Source of the DNA: Bufo bufo
Taxonomy: Eukaryota; Chordata; Amphibia; Anura; Bufonidae
Assembly (NCBI RefSeq): GCF_905171765.1
Contig: NC_053390.1
Coordinates: 506,512,301-506,576,300 of the forward strand
Length of the DNA: 64,000 bases
Direction of reading: 5' to 3'
The translations under genes were made by a program, and so were the position numbers. How positions within the stretch are numbered: position 1 is the stretch's first letter; each line of letters begins with the position of its first letter. The notes under the pieces are model-generated. The model searched no databases. It was not told where the DNA came from and saw only the letters and a program-made list of their open reading frames with translations. This document shows, one piece after another, positions 1 to 11,451 of this stretch.

Positions 1-563
1 GCACATATCACAGAGCATGTCCACACTTTCCCAATGAAGTTGATAGGTTATTTTGTGTCTGAAGTTTCTTACAGTATATTATTGAGGATGATGTCAGCAG
101 AGGAACAGGTAAAATGTCTGCTACCTGCACATGTTGCGGATCACGTGCGGTTTTCCCACACAGATTTACGTGCAGAAAAGCTTAATACAGCACCAGCAAA
201 GTGACAGACAAATATCAAGTACACTTTGCTTTCTTCTTCTGTGGGGAAATTGACCTGCCATGCAGATTTTTATATCTAAAGCATGTCAACTGTTTGTGTG
301 ACATTTGGTGCTGATTTCCCCCTTTTTCAATGGGAGTGTGAGATCTGCATCCAATCTGGAACCAAATTAAAAGTAACATGGAAATGCAAAGAAACCCACA
401 CGGAAATGAATGCAGAATTACTGCAAGTCCACCCACACCCATGTGCAGGTAGCCTCAATCTGTAAAAACATATAAGCGATACGTTCCCTGTGATTAGATG
501 TATAACATTTTCGGGGGTGTCTCTTGATGTTAATAACTGCTCTCATTCCTTCTTTTCTTATAG
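1..563 (+). other. fbn3: Fibrillin intron (3' part)
   Basis: Intronic sequence ending in a pyrimidine tract and AG at 562-563. Short ORFs here have no recognisable protein signature. I see no other feature. Confidence 0.8.
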
Positions 564-629
564 TGGCTTTCCAGGATCTTTGTCCTTATGGCCATGGTTC
601 TGTTCAAGACCGAACTGACACCAGAGAAG
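564..629 (+). CDS. fbn3: Fibrillin exon: end of TB6 domain and linker
   Basis: This 66-bp exon lies between AG (562-563) and a GTAGG donor. Its frame gives AFQDLCPYGHG followed by a short linker ending in DTRE, the signature of the last part of the sixth TB (8-Cys, TGF-beta-binding-like) domain just before a run of five cbEGF domains. The 3' splice phase is 1 and joins in frame to the next exon (DVNEC). Confidence 0.9.
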
Positions 630-1308
630 GTAGGAAATAAGTGCAAGCAGTGTCTTACATAACATATGACGCACAGCCGCCATGCTCTTTGTCAGTAAGC
701 TCCAATTTTGCTATTTGAGCAGTCTCTGCTATAATTGTGTTGACTGTGTTGTACGCCTAAGATTCAATCAATGCTTCCTTTCCTGATGGATCCGTTTTTT
801 ATGTCAAAACAGAAGCCTAATATATAGTGAAAGATCTCTGTAGAGTAGCTTAGTAGACTACAGTATGCTGCTTGTCAAATGTAATAGAACCTGATAGAAC
901 AGAAACCAAATGAAGTCAACTGAAAGCACTTTTCGCTAATGAAGCCAACCCAGTAATCAGCTGCCCGCTGGATCAGCTTATGAAACCTATGGATGGAAGT
1001 AGTTGTGGCTGCCATTATATATGTTGTATTACATGCCAGCTATTCATGGTTGGGCCAGTTCAGTCAAAGTGAGTGTTGCTCTTTTTTAATGGCTCTCCAT
1101 AGATGAGTCTAAGTGGAGGATCACCCTTTATGACATCCATTTGCCCTATTATTTGGATCGAGGTTGTCATCATTAAACAAGTCCCCTTGAAATGGAAATA
1201 TTTCTCTACGTTTTTCTGTAAAATGATGGAACATCTAAAAATACAAATAAAAATAGAGCAATGTTTTATTGCTAAATCCTTTATGAATCTGTTCTGCTCT
1301 TCATTTAG
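630..1308 (+). other. fbn3: Fibrillin intron
   Basis: GT-AG intron of 679 bp. No coding or repeat feature recognised. Confidence 0.85.
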
Positions 1309-1434
1309 ATGTCAATGAATGTGCTGAGACTCCTGGAATTTGTGTCAATGGGATCTGTATTAATACCGATAGCTCTTTCCGTTGTGAATGTCCATTTGGA
1401 TATAACCTTGACTTCACAGGAGTTAACTGCGTAG
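1309..1434 (+). CDS. fbn3: Fibrillin exon: cbEGF domain (first after TB6)
   Basis: A 126-bp phase-1 exon encodes one complete calcium-binding EGF domain starting DVNEC and ending with the sixth cysteine (VNC-V). Six cysteines, the Asp/Asn-Glu calcium ligands and the hydroxylation-type motif C-x-N-x4-F are all present. It lies in the array that gives the microfibril its rigid rod structure. Confidence 0.95.
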   Translation: MSMNVLRLLEFVSMGSVLIPIALSVVNVHLDITLTSQELTA

Positions 1435-2497
1435 GTGAGTATATTGGACAACGTATTTTTTGTTGAACATAGAAAAGCTTGCATAAAAGTGAAAATTCTG
1501 CACACTACACAGACCTTTATTTCATGTATTGCCAACACCATTTGAATTACTTGAAGGTCTGAGGATATTGTATGGAATGGTAGAGGCATCAAAGTTAAAT
1601 GCACACATGGCCAAGCGATTCAGACTGAAGCATATTGGCTAGTCAATAGACGTCGTAAAAAATCGGATTCTGAATTCTCATAGCTGGTCTATGAATACAA
1701 ATTTGATAAGATTGAATTAAACAGTACATAGGTTGACAGTTTATAAGAAAGAAAGAGTTTTTACAAGAAAGCGTAAAAATGCCTACAATTTAACATGTTT
1801 GTGTTTTCTAAATGTAATAAGAGAGAGCTATGAGGGCCCTCGTTAAGTGACATGTATGATTCTACAAAATGAGAACCTATCCAAAATCGTAATTGAATTG
1901 TTGTTTGACAGCAGCAGATCGTACCATCTAAACACACAATGATTCTGTATGGGGACAAGCGATGGCCTTAGCGATTGCTCCTCCTCTACTGTGGAGGAGA
2001 TAGCTGCATGTAAATACAGCAGTCTCCTCCACTGACGAGAAGGCGATTACCGGTAAGGAACACTTCCTTCCTGACAATTGCCTGCTAAATTGTTCCATCT
2101 AAAGGGACCTTAAGACATAGCTGTATGGTGCGATTTACATATTTTCACTTATTTACCTCTCTAAAAATGGAGTCCCCTCTATGATCTTCATACACTCTAA
2201 TTGAGTATATAGACATGATTTGTCCTGATGTACCTTATCCTTAAGGGCATTAAATCAATAGAGAAGCAAAATTTGGGTCAGTAATTACTAAAATGGGGGA
2301 TCTTTCTTTTCTTTGCATTTCTCTCTACACTAAAACTGGACTAAATGTATAAAAGTTAAACACGCATAGTACCACTGAACCTAGTAGACAGGGAGCATTG
2401 TTCTGGCAATACCATTATAACTGTACTACTGTTAAAGATGTTAGGTATTAAAGGTTGCACTCTAGAGAGGGTAATGTCTATTTGACTTATTCTGCAG
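1435..2497 (+). other. fbn3: Fibrillin intron
   Basis: GT-AG intron of 1063 bp. Positions 1970-2035 hold a small self-complementary stretch (GCGATTGCTCCTC...GGCGATTACC region) that looks like a repeat fragment; otherwise nothing recognised. Confidence 0.75.
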
Positions 2498-2617
2498 ACA
2501 CGGATGAGTGCTCCATCGGGAACCCTTGCGGCAATGGAACATGTACTAATGTGATTGGAGGATTTGAATGTGCCTGTGATGAAGGCTTTGAACCTGGACC
2601 TATGATGACTTGTGAAG
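2498..2617 (+). CDS. fbn3: Fibrillin exon: cbEGF domain
   Basis: A 120-bp phase-1 exon encodes [16 protein letters not shown] and continues to EPGPMMTCE, a six-cysteine cbEGF. This short-loop cbEGF with the [11 protein letters not shown] stretch is very strongly conserved in all fibrillins and fixes the position as the second cbEGF after TB6. Confidence 0.95.
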
Positions 2618-2846
2618 GTAACAGCAACAAAAATAAAGAAAATGTATAGAAAGGCCCTTCCACATGTAGATCAAGGAAAACTAATTGCATGACAAATAAA
2701 AAAAAGAACATGTTAACTGGACTTTAGTACTGTTAATGTTGCTAGTAGAGCTTTGTTGACATTCTACTGGAAAGTAAAGTAAATGAGGCATATATGGGGT
2801 ACACACATGTATTATATTGTCCACAAACTTTCTAACTGTATTTCAG

Positions 2847-2966
2847 ATATCAATGAGTGCACAAACCCCCTGCTGTGTGCTTTCCGTTGTATAAACATGT
2901 ATGGATCATATGAATGCACATGTCCTTCTGGCTACACCCTAAGAGAAGATCGCCGCATGTGCAAAG
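2847..2966 (+). CDS. fbn3: Fibrillin exon: cbEGF domain
   Basis: A 120-bp exon encodes [15 protein letters not shown] through RRMCK, a six-cysteine cbEGF. The acceptor is TTTCAG at 2841-2846 and the donor is GTATG. It reads in phase 1 into the next exon (DLDEC). Confidence 0.95.
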
Positions 2967-3569
2967 GTATGATAATGACCTTGTAAATACACGTGTATGA
3001 ACCATGAATTTTATTTGCCCATTGGCCCATGATAATCCCAATGTTACCTGCATATGAAGTTTTACAATAATGTCAAATATCCTTTTAGGGTATTATGGGT
3101 TAATTGAGGACAGTTCCTATTAATTAACCAGAGTAGACGGCATCTATCAAGACTCTCTCTCAACCCCCAACATGTCTGTGCTTTACATGGACATCCTATT
3201 GATTTCAGTGGATGAAGCATAATGCTTCACTTCCCATGTGGTGGTGCTGCAAACTAATTGCTATTGAGTTCCCTCACAGATTACCAATGATGGATGCAGG
3301 TCCTAGCAGCAGGACACCCAGTGATCAGCTTATCTTTTGAGGATCCTCCTAAATAAATGATTGTGACCAGCCCATTTAATGTACACATTTCTTTACCTAC
3401 TAGTACTATTACTATTGTTGTCTTACATAAGCATGCAATAGACAGACTAAAATATAAAATGGTTATTCAGGTGAGACATTATTAATATGGTCTCTGCGAA
3501 CTTGAGGGAAGTGCTAACGATGTTTTAGTCTAGACTTCAAGAAGATATCCATATACCTTTCTATTTCAG
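2967..3569 (+). other. fbn3: Fibrillin intron
   Basis: GT-AG intron of 603 bp with no recognisable element. Confidence 0.8.
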
Positions 3570-3701
3570 ATTTGGATGAATGTGCAGAAGGTCTACATGA
3601 CTGTGAATCCAAAGGCATGATGTGCAAGAATCTCATTGGTACATTTATGTGTATTTGTCCACCTGGAATGCAGAGGCGCCCCGATGGCGAAGGATGCATG
3701 G
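3570..3701 (+). CDS. fbn3: Fibrillin exon: cbEGF domain
   Basis: A 132-bp phase-1 exon encodes [19 protein letters not shown] followed by a loop ending in DGEGCM. The extra residues in the first loop ([12 protein letters not shown]) are typical of the third cbEGF after TB6 in fibrillins. Six cysteines are present. Confidence 0.95.
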
Positions 3702-4010
3702 GTGAGTTGTAGTTATTTAATTTCACATTGAGATGTAGTTTGTGTACCACTTAACACGTCTGTGTGGAGAAATGCGTGTATTTATATAACCTTTCTAAAC
3801 CTTGTGGGCAATATCATGTATTTTTGGTTAGTTTCAGTACTATATAAACATACAGTACTTGATAACATCCTGTTAATTATTATATTTGTGGTTTGTTTGA
3901 TTACTTATTATTCATGTTAACAGTATGAACAACTGCCAAGTCATATGTTTATTCTTCTGCCTTGAGAATAATTACTAAGTCATGTTTTCTGGCATTATAC
4001 ATTAAACCAG

Positions 4011-4136
4011 ATGAAAATGAATGTCGCACAAAGCCGGGTATTTGCCCCAATGGACGCTGTGTGAATACCATTGGAAGTTACAGATGTGATTGTAATGATG
4101 GGTTCCAGGTCAGCGCCTCTGGAACAGAATGTATTG
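4011..4136 (+). CDS. fbn3: Fibrillin exon: cbEGF domain immediately before TB7
   Basis: A 126-bp phase-1 exon encodes [17 protein letters not shown] through SGTECI. It is the last cbEGF before the TB7 exon and has the full six-cysteine and calcium-ligand pattern. Confidence 0.95.
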
Positions 4137-6039
4137 GTGAGTACTCATGTTAATATCATGTTAGTACATATTGGGCTGTTTTAATTTATATCACTCATTT
4201 TCAATTTTTAATTTTACATACTTTGATGCAGACAATGTTTAACATTCAGCTTTATAAATAAAAGGATAATAGCCAACAATATATACATAATTACAAAATT
4301 TTATACATAATATATACTTTCAGGCATGGCCACCAGAGTACTCACACCTCACACTGCACCACACTCCATGCTGCTTGCGGCAATCTCCATCTTCCTCCTC
4401 CTGCTGCGGCTGATGCATGTACCCATAGGATGCACGTGTGTGCTCTTCCTAAATCTTTCCTTTCCTGATTCTGATATCCAGGAATAAATTAAGCTTAGCA
4501 TAGGCTCAAGTGAATAAGAATTTACTAGAAAGTGATAAAATACATAAAAGACATATTAAAATGATCACATACATAGTAAAGTAAAAAAAGAAAGATTCAC
4601 TCTCCCTGTGTAACAAGCCAACGAGCAAACTCTAATCGGCCATGTTACTAATATAGCGCATGACTGACGCCCAATGTGATATGAAAGGTGTAGTCGCAAA
4701 AATCTCCTGGAGCTTAAAGCTTTTTTTCAGACACATAGAAGTTTATACCTTTCAGCCATTCTTCCTCAGATGTCCAGTTTGCATATGCATGTCCTGTGAG
4801 TGGCCTGGTGGTCATCAGACAAATAACAATTAGACTTTGCATGTTGTACCTAGCTAACGCATTACATTAAACAAATAATAATTAAAGGTAATAATATATA
4901 ATAATTAAAGGGAAAGAGCCAATAACAATAACTAAAAAAAATTGCCTTCTAATACACTCTTAAATGACCAGTGTGTGCATTGTCTCCAGTGTTGCATAGG
5001 GTATATATGGCACCTAAGGTGCCTGAGCAAGGAGTTCCTAGTTTGTATAGTTACTGTAAGTTGTACTTGTACAGTTGTACTTGTATTGTGTATTATGACC
5101 TCTGCCGTAGTTCTGAACTCTGCCTGATCACTGAATTGACCATATGCCACATGCCCAACCTGTTGCCATATTGCACAAATTCTGTCTCTCCTGACATTGG
5201 CTTGTCCTCTGACCACACTTCTGCCTGACCACTAGGTGCCATGTACCTTTATCTTTTGACCCACCTGGGTCAACAGCTTCTGACCTCTCCTTTAAGAGGT
5301 AGTGGCCTGGTGGCCGCTGCAGCAAAGTCCAGATTCCCATATGGAGTTGAAAGAGTGAATACCAGGGGACAACCTTGATAACACCCTCGGAAGTAGCATG
5401 TCATGGATGATATTGCAGATAGCTGGAAGTTATGGATAAACATCCGACTGGCTTGATCCCAAACTAAGGAGCATAAAGGTGACCCCTGGAAAACCCTAAG
5501 AGCTCACCCTGACTGCTAAGCTCATACAAAGGTCTCAGAGGTAGACGATTGCATGACCTCGTACCTAGACTGTGTGACACCTGAAAACCCTATAATAGTG
5601 AGGGGACACGACCACCGGCTCCCTGCACTTAATACGGAGGGAGTCAGGGTCGCCTAGAATCAAGCCAGAAAGTAAACACAATACAAGAAAGGACTTATCT
5701 GAACAAGCAGTAACAGAAGTCTCCAGCAGTGATCACTTCAATCCAGGAATTAATATAAACCGCAAAGTGAGGCAGTATGGGAGGGAATATAAAGGGAGAC
5801 AATTAGTGTGAATAGGTGACAGCTGGGAGAAGGAAAGGAGATGACAAAGTGAAACCAAAACAAAGAACATCATGCAAGAGGTACAGAAGAACGTCTGCCA
5901 GACCTTCTCAGAGAGCTGGCGGTGACATAGCCCCAATTCAAACTCATTCATACACACAATGTGTCCACTCCCATTGCATTACACACATTACCATTTAATC
6001 TAACAATGCAAAATAATTATTGTTCATTTTCATCTCTAG
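4137..6039 (+). other. fbn3: Fibrillin intron, 1.9 kb
   Basis: GT-AG intron. Two stretches look repeat-derived by composition but I cannot classify them: about 4640-5220, and about 5335-5800, which has LTR-like text with a TATAATAG stretch. The latter resembles the 60.3-60.97 kb repeat in general style only. Confidence 0.6.
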
Positions 6040-6246
6040 ACACCCGTCAAGGATCTTGTTTCACTGAAGTTCTACAGATAATGTGCCAGCTTTCATCTAC
6101 AAATCGTAACATGGTCACCAAATCTGAGTGCTGCTGTAATGGAGGTCGAGGCTGGGGCAACCAGTGTGAATTGTGTCCCCTCCCAGGAACTGCAGTTTAT
6201 AAAAAGATGTGTCCACATGGTCCTGGCTTCACCACTGATGGAAGAG
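6040..6246 (+). CDS. fbn3: Fibrillin exon: TB7 (8-cysteine) domain
   Basis: A 207-bp phase-1 exon encodes [13 protein letters not shown] through [11 protein letters not shown]. It contains the hallmark triple cysteine ([12 protein letters not shown]) of TB/8-Cys domains and the CELCPLPGT stretch. TB domains are specific to fibrillins and latent TGF-beta binding proteins. A TB followed by exactly seven cbEGF domains and a furin-cleaved tail identifies a fibrillin. Confidence 0.96.
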
Positions 6247-6342
6247 GTACAAACAGTGACATTTAAGAACTAATTAACAATGAAAGAAATTTTGATATGA
6301 CTTTTCATAACACACTAATGCTTCATCAACTTCCTTCTTTAG

Positions 6343-6468
6343 ATATTGATGAATGCAAAGTTCTGCCGAATCTATGCAAAAACGGCCAGTGTATAAACAC
6401 CATTGGGTCTTTCCGCTGTCATTGCAATTTGGGCTATACCACAGACTTCACAGGGACCACTTGTGTTG
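6343..6468 (+). CDS. fbn3: Fibrillin exon: cbEGF domain (first of the final seven)
   Basis: A 126-bp phase-1 exon encodes [17 protein letters not shown] to TGTTCV. Only 96 bp of intron separate it from the TB7 exon. Six cysteines and the hydroxylation motif CINTIGSF are present. Confidence 0.95.
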
Positions 6469-6581
6469 GTAAGACATATTTTTATTATAAGAACCATAAA
6501 TATTTGAAATCTGTGGAAACAGGTCAGGCATACTTGCATAGTAAAGACTCATTGCATATAACCATTTGCCTTTATATGCAG

Positions 6582-6704
6582 ATCTCGATGAATGTGCCCA
6601 ATCTCCTAAACCCTGCAACTTTATATGTAAGAATACAGAAGGCAGCTACCAGTGTTCATGTCCTAGAGGATACATTCTACAAGAAGATGGCAAAACATGT
6701 AAAG
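6582..6704 (+). CDS. fbn3: Fibrillin exon: cbEGF domain
   Basis: A 123-bp phase-1 exon encodes [17 protein letters not shown] to DGKTCK. It is one of the most conserved fibrillin cbEGF domains. The intron in front is only 113 bp. Confidence 0.95.
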
Positions 6705-7858
6705 GTAATGTAAACCTACTACCTTTTTATTTACAGCTTAGAGCTCCAATATGTTGGCTGATGCAGAATAGTTGTTATAGCAGTAACCATATATGCTCTA
6801 AGGTTTTGTTAAAGGGTATCTGTCAACTATGGCAAGCCCTATTAAAGCCAAGTCCTGTCAGCAGATTTGTACTTATGAAACTGGCTGACCTTTTACACGT
6901 GTGCTTGGCAGCTGAAGGCATCTGTGTTGGTCCCATGTTCATATGTGTCCGCATTGCTGAGGAAAATTATGTTTTATTATATGCAAATGAGCCTCTAGGA
7001 ACAACAGGGCTGTCGCCATTACACCTAAAGGCTCTGCTCTCTCTGCAACTGCCGTGTCATCTGCATTTTGATTGACAGGGTCGGGTGTGGTGAAGTTTAT
7101 ACTGTCTGGACCTGTCAATCAAAGTGCAGAGGGCACAGCAGTTGCAGTGAGAGCAGAACCTCTAGAAGTAACAGTAACGCCCCTGTTACTCCTACAGGCT
7201 CATTTGCATATATTAAAACATAATTTTACTTAGCAATGCAGTCACGTATGAACATGGGACCAACACAGATGCCTTCAGCTGCCAAGCACACATGCAACCA
7301 AGCACACTGTAGGTACAAATCTGCTGACAGATGCCCTTTAAGTACAGTAATGTATGAACAGAACACATGCCACTAACTCCAGATAAGTCATTTTTTATGT
7401 CAATGATCAACCTTGTTCCTTGCTGTGTGGCTGCAAACTGGCTGTGGAATGTATTGAGAGGACTCCTCCTGGAGTCTTCTCCATTATGGCTGCATGCTCA
7501 GGAGTCCTGTCAATGCATTCCACTGCCAGTTTGGGAAGCAGGGCTGAGGATCAACACACACGTTACTAATCTAGAGTCAGTGGCAGCTGTCTTATTCATG
7601 TTTTATTTTACTTAATAGTTCTTGTCAGAGGTGACAGAATTATACACTTGGGCCCAGTAGTTTAAATGATGTCTCTAGCTGAGCAGTGTATAGACAGGTA
7701 TGCAAGTTTAGTTTAGTTAGGCCAAGTATGACTTTTAAGCAGCAATTGCTTTAGACTAGTGGTTTGATGGAAACAGTTAGTGAGAAATAAAAGCTGTGTG
7801 AGATTTAATAAGTCACATGGATACATTTCAGCCTCTAAATAATAATATAACTTTACAG
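6705..7858 (+). other. fbn3: Fibrillin intron containing a TTAA inverted-repeat element
   Basis: GT-AG intron of 1154 bp. About half is the inverted-repeat element at 6809-7341, annotated separately. The remainder shows nothing I can name. Confidence 0.8.
6809..7341. mobile_element. TTAA-flanked long inverted-repeat MITE (copy A)
   Basis: Flanked by TTAA at 6809-6812 and 7338-7341, with termini AGGGTATCTGTCA and TGACAGATGCCCT. The arms remain complementary well inward. Each arm carries ATGCAAATGAGCCT (6981 onward, and its reverse complement ending at 7209). TTAA target duplication and A/C-G-rich termini suggest mobilisation by a piggyBac-type transposase (inference). The same termini occur at 13966-14554 and 54043-54706. 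Confidence 0.75.
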
Positions 7859-7975
7859 ACTTGGACGAATGTTCAACCAAACAGCACAATTGCCAGTTCC
7901 TATGTGTTAACACGATTGGAAGCTTCAACTGCAAGTGTCCACCTGGATTTACCCAACACCAGTCTTCATGCATTG
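7859..7975 (+). CDS. fbn3: Fibrillin exon: cbEGF domain
   Basis: A 117-bp phase-1 exon encodes [16 protein letters not shown] to [19 protein letters not shown] is a conserved fibrillin signature. The donor is GTAAG. Confidence 0.95.
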
Positions 7976-8233
7976 GTAAGGAAATCAATACATTTCTATC
8001 ATGTTTAAGATGTGTGTCATTGGGAATGTTGTGACAATAATAGAAAATCAGGCCAACCAGTAGTGGGACTAAAAAAAAACAACCATATTGATAGTATGGT
8101 ATGTTAATAAATCTAAATAATGTTACAGGAAATAAAACCATACTAACAAACAGTAATTATCTATATATAGATATGTATGTACTAGATGTATAATCTAATA
8201 GGTGTATATCTAATCAGATGCTTCTATCCACAG

Positions 8234-8362
8234 ATAACAATGAGTGCAGCGCTCAGCCAACCTTGTGTGGAGCTCGTGGCACTTGCCAGAATAACCCTGG
8301 CAGCTTTGTTTGTGAATGTCAGAAAGGCTTCTCCCTGGACAGCACAGGCAGTAACTGTGAAG
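8234..8362 (+). CDS. fbn3: Fibrillin exon: cbEGF domain
   Basis: A 129-bp phase-1 exon encodes DNNECSAQPTLCGARGTC to STGSNCE. The ECSAQP...CGA loop matches FBN3 best in my recollection. The acceptor is CCACAG and the donor GTTAG. Confidence 0.95.
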
Positions 8363-8642
8363 GTTAGAAAAAAGCGCATTTCTTCTAATTATTCATTTTA
8401 GGATATTCCCAGAGGCGGACATACCGCCTGTGCAGCTGGTTCAGCTGCACAGGGGCCTGGCGCCATACAGCTTGGACTGCTCCACTGGTGAGTGGGGCCC
8501 CCTTCCAGAACTTCAGACCAGGGGCGTAACTAACATGACCATGCGACTGCTATGGGGCCCAGGGCAAGAGGGGCCCAGTCTTAGTTGGGATCATCCCCTT
8601 CTACTGGAGGTGAAATCTTGGTCAGAACACTACCCTCTAAAA

Positions 8643-8786
8643 CAGGAATGGCCAACCTGTGGATCTCCAGCTGTTGTAAAACTACAACTCCCACCATGCC
8701 CTGCTGTAGGCTGATACCTGTAGTCAGTCTGGACATGCTGGGAGATGTAGTTTTGCAACAGCTGGAGAGCCTCAGGTTGGCCCTAA
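8643..8786. mobile_element. Hairpin MITE of the 'aactcccaccatgccctgct' family
   Basis: Arms are complementary: CTCCAGCTGTTGTAAAACTA on the left and TAGTTTTGCAACAGCTGGAG on the right, with outer GGCCAACCTG / CAGGTTGGCC. The same inner text recurs at 22671-22796 in the piggyBac element, so this is a dispersed family, probably a hAT-like MITE by its CAG...CTG ends. Confidence 0.65.
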
Positions 8787-9235
8787 AGGAACAACTTTAA
8801 GCAAATGAGGCAGTGGAAAAATGGCCAAAGGATCATTGAAAAGGGTTTAGGCAGAAACCCTTATGTCCTGTGTGGGGAGCCTTGTTAGATCCTTGCTATG
8901 GGGCCCTTACTTCTCTATGTATGACACTGCTTCAGACTGAAATATAAAGTGATGCTCAGGGGCTGATTCCTAGGAGGGCTGACAGGTTTTAGTGTAATCA
9001 GCACTCCTGGTTAGTAAGGCTGTGTCCTCAGGGTCTGATTTTTACAAAATTGCAGCAAAAAACACTGCATTTTGCCGCGATTTTCTCGAAAATATGAACA
9101 TGTGGACCCAGCCTTACTGACCAGGAGTGCTAAATGGTCTAAAAAACTGTCACTAAAAAGTGCTGACAGGCTCTCCTCCAATGAGTCAGCTCTGCTAATC
9201 AGTAAGGGAGGAAGGAAGGAAGGAAAACCCTACTG

Positions 9236-10235
9236 CTGCTGTGTGTATGTGAGTGACTGCATGTATGACAGTGTGTGTATGTGAGAGTGCCTGCATGTGT
9301 ACAAGTGTGTATGTGAGAGTGCCTGCATGTATGACAGTGTGTGTATGTGAGAGTGCCTGCATGCGTACAAGTGTGTATGTAAGAGTGCCTGCATGTGTGA
9401 AAGTGTGTGTATGGGAGAGTGCCTGCATGTATGACAGTGTGTGTATGTGAGAGTGACTGCATGTATGACAGTGTGTGTATGTGAGAGTGACTGCATGTAT
9501 GACAGTGTGTATGTGAGAGTGCCTGCATGTATGACAGTGTGTGTATGGGAGAGTGCCTGCATGTATGACAGTGTGTGTATGTGAGAGTGCATGCATGTAT
9601 GACAGTGTGTATGTGAGAGTGACTGCATGTATGACAGTGTGTGTATGGGAGAGTGCCTGCATGTATGACAGTGTGTGTATGTGAGAGTGACTGCATGTAT
9701 GACAGTGTGTGTATGTGAGAGTGCCTGCATGTGTACAAGTGTGTATGTAAGAGTGCCTGCATGTATGACAGTGTGTGTATGTGAGAGTGCATGCATGTAT
9801 GACAGTGTGTGTATGTGAAAATGCCTGCATATGTGACAGTGTGTGTATGTAAGAGTGCCTGCATATGTGACAGTGTGTATGTAAGAGTGCCTTCATATGT
9901 GACAGTGAGTGTGTATGTGAGAGTGCCTGCGTATGTGACAGTGAGTGTGTATGTGAGAGTGCCTGCAGGTATGACAGTGTGTGTATGTGAGAATGCCTGC
10001 ATATGTGACAGTGAGTGTGTATGTGAGAATTCCTGCATATGTGACAGTGAGTGTGTATGTGAGAGTGCCTGCATATGTGACAGTGAGTGTGTATGTGAAA
10101 GTGCCTGCATATGTGACAGTGAGTGTGTATGTGAAAGTGCCTGCAGGTATGACAGTGTGTGTATGTGAGAATGCCTGCATATGTGACAGTGTGTGTGTTT
10201 GTAAGAGTGCCTGCGTGTGTGAAGATGTGTGAAAA
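9236..10235. repeat. Minisatellite, about 30-38 bp units, TG-rich plus strand
   Basis: About 1 kb of imperfect tandem units of the type GTGTGTATGTGAGAGTGCC-TGCATGTATGACA. Two subtypes are visible: a CATGTATGACA type up to about 9800, and a CATATGTGACAGTGAG type from about 9820. Antisense frames stay open for up to 360 codons because of the repeat periodicity; they are not genes. Confidence 0.95.
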
Positions 10236-10270
10236 AGAGCGGTTGCATGTATGAAAGTCCAGTATGTGTG

Positions 10271-10555
10271 TTAGGACTCATTCAGACGGCCGTATGAAGG
10301 AGTCCGCATCTGTTCCGCAATTTTGCAGAATTCATTTCAACGGGTACGGAGAAGATGCAGACAGCACATTGTGTGTTGTCCGCATCCGTATGTCCGTTTT
10401 GCAGATCCACAAAAACGATAGAACATGTCCTATTTTTTCCACAATTGCAGACAAGAATAGACATTTTCTATCATAGGACGCACAGGGCCAGTCTCTGTGT
10501 TTTGTGGATCCGCAATTTGCGGACTGTAAAGCACGACTGTCTAAATGGGCCCTTA
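10271..10555. mobile_element. Harbinger-like MITE
   Basis: Flanked by TTA at 10271-10273 and 10553-10555. The start GGACTCATTCAGACGGCCGT and the end ...CTGTCTAAATGGGCCC are partial inverted repeats. The interior has the recurrent 'CATTTCAACGGG...CCGCATCCGTATGTCCG' text of this family. A 3-bp TWA target and GG...CC ends fit PIF/Harbinger (inference). Confidence 0.65.
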
Positions 10556-10840
10556 GGCTGGCACCACAAGGTGGCTGTGGCTGCAACACACATTGTGCAG
10601 CCAAAGATTGCAGTGACACTACGCCACATCACAACTAGTAAAAGTAAATGGGGCCGTGACCTGATGGTCACCAAAAAAATCCGACCTGCTGAATTTCTTG
10701 AAACTTTTCGATTGTGATTTTAAGAAACTTCAAGGTCACAATGCGACCCCATTCATTTTAACTCAATGCATCGCAGCATTGTGCTGCTGTGATCCTTGGT
10801 TGCACGACACATTGATGGCCAATAGCACTGTGCAGCCTTA
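10553..10840. mobile_element. Harbinger-like MITE abutting the previous one
   Basis: Shares the TTA at 10553-10555 with its neighbour and ends with TTA at 10838-10840. Termini are GGCTGGCACCACAAGGTGGC and ...AGCACTGTGCAGCC, only partly complementary. The shared TTA suggests one element inserted exactly at the target duplication of the other. Confidence 0.5.
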
Positions 10841-11331
10841 AAGGGGTCACTGTATCTACATATATATATTTTTTTCATTTTCCCCCCTTTTTCATTGGTA
10901 CTGTACTTATTAAATGTTGCTTCCTGGGCCAGCGTTGAACTCTTGGTCCTTATATGCTGCTTGGTCTTCCAGGATTATGCACGTATTGTATATGTTTACA
11001 TCTGTATGTGTGGTTTGGGGAGGGGGTGCACATTCTTTGCAGAGGGGCCCTCTGCTGTCTGTGTCCGTCCGTGGATACTCCAATATATGCTTCTCCATTG
11101 ACAGTATTCCACTGCCTCTTTAGATAAATCTAAGTATTTACACAGCTACATTTTTCTTACTATATTTTATGATTGCATTGTAATATTAAATGAAATTGTA
11201 AAGCTTGCATATTTAGTTAATTATATTATAGTTCATAAAATTCGACAAATACAGTGTTGGGAAATGTTCTCAGGTCTCAACAAGTGCATATTTGTCACTG
11301 CATAGAGATAAACTTCACTTTTATTTTGCAG

Positions 11332-11451
11332 ACCTAGATGAGTGTGATGGCAATCATCGCTGTCAACATGGCTGCCAAAATGTGCTCGGTGGATATCGTT
11401 GTGGCTGCCCCCAGGGATATGTGCAACATTACCAGTGGAACCAGTGTGTGG
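11332..11451 (+). CDS. fbn3: Fibrillin exon: cbEGF domain
   Basis: A 120-bp phase-1 exon encodes [17 protein letters not shown] to QWNQCV. The [12 protein letters not shown] and QHYQWNQC stretches are fibrillin-specific. The acceptor is TTTTGCAG. Confidence 0.95.

Larger units (their letters stand above)
8363..11331 (+). other. fbn3: Fibrillin intron, 3.0 kb, repeat-rich
   Basis: GT-AG intron. It contains a hairpin MITE (8643-8786), a minisatellite (9236-10235), and two abutting Harbinger-like MITEs (10271-10840). The remaining sequence around 10841-11331 shows no feature beyond a TA run near 10860. Confidence 0.8.

Noticed and set aside
283..465. Additional fibrillin exon upstream of 564
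   Set aside because: No cbEGF or TB cysteine pattern and no AG/GT pair in phase; it reads as intron.
9236..10235. Regularly spaced repeats suggesting a CRISPR-like array
   Set aside because: There are no unique spacers of constant length; the units are contiguous and the genome is vertebrate.
9195..10281. Open reading frames of up to 360 codons on the minus strand (His/Thr-rich)
   Set aside because: They are direct translations of the 30-38-bp minisatellite, present in several frames and on both strands; no start context or domain.
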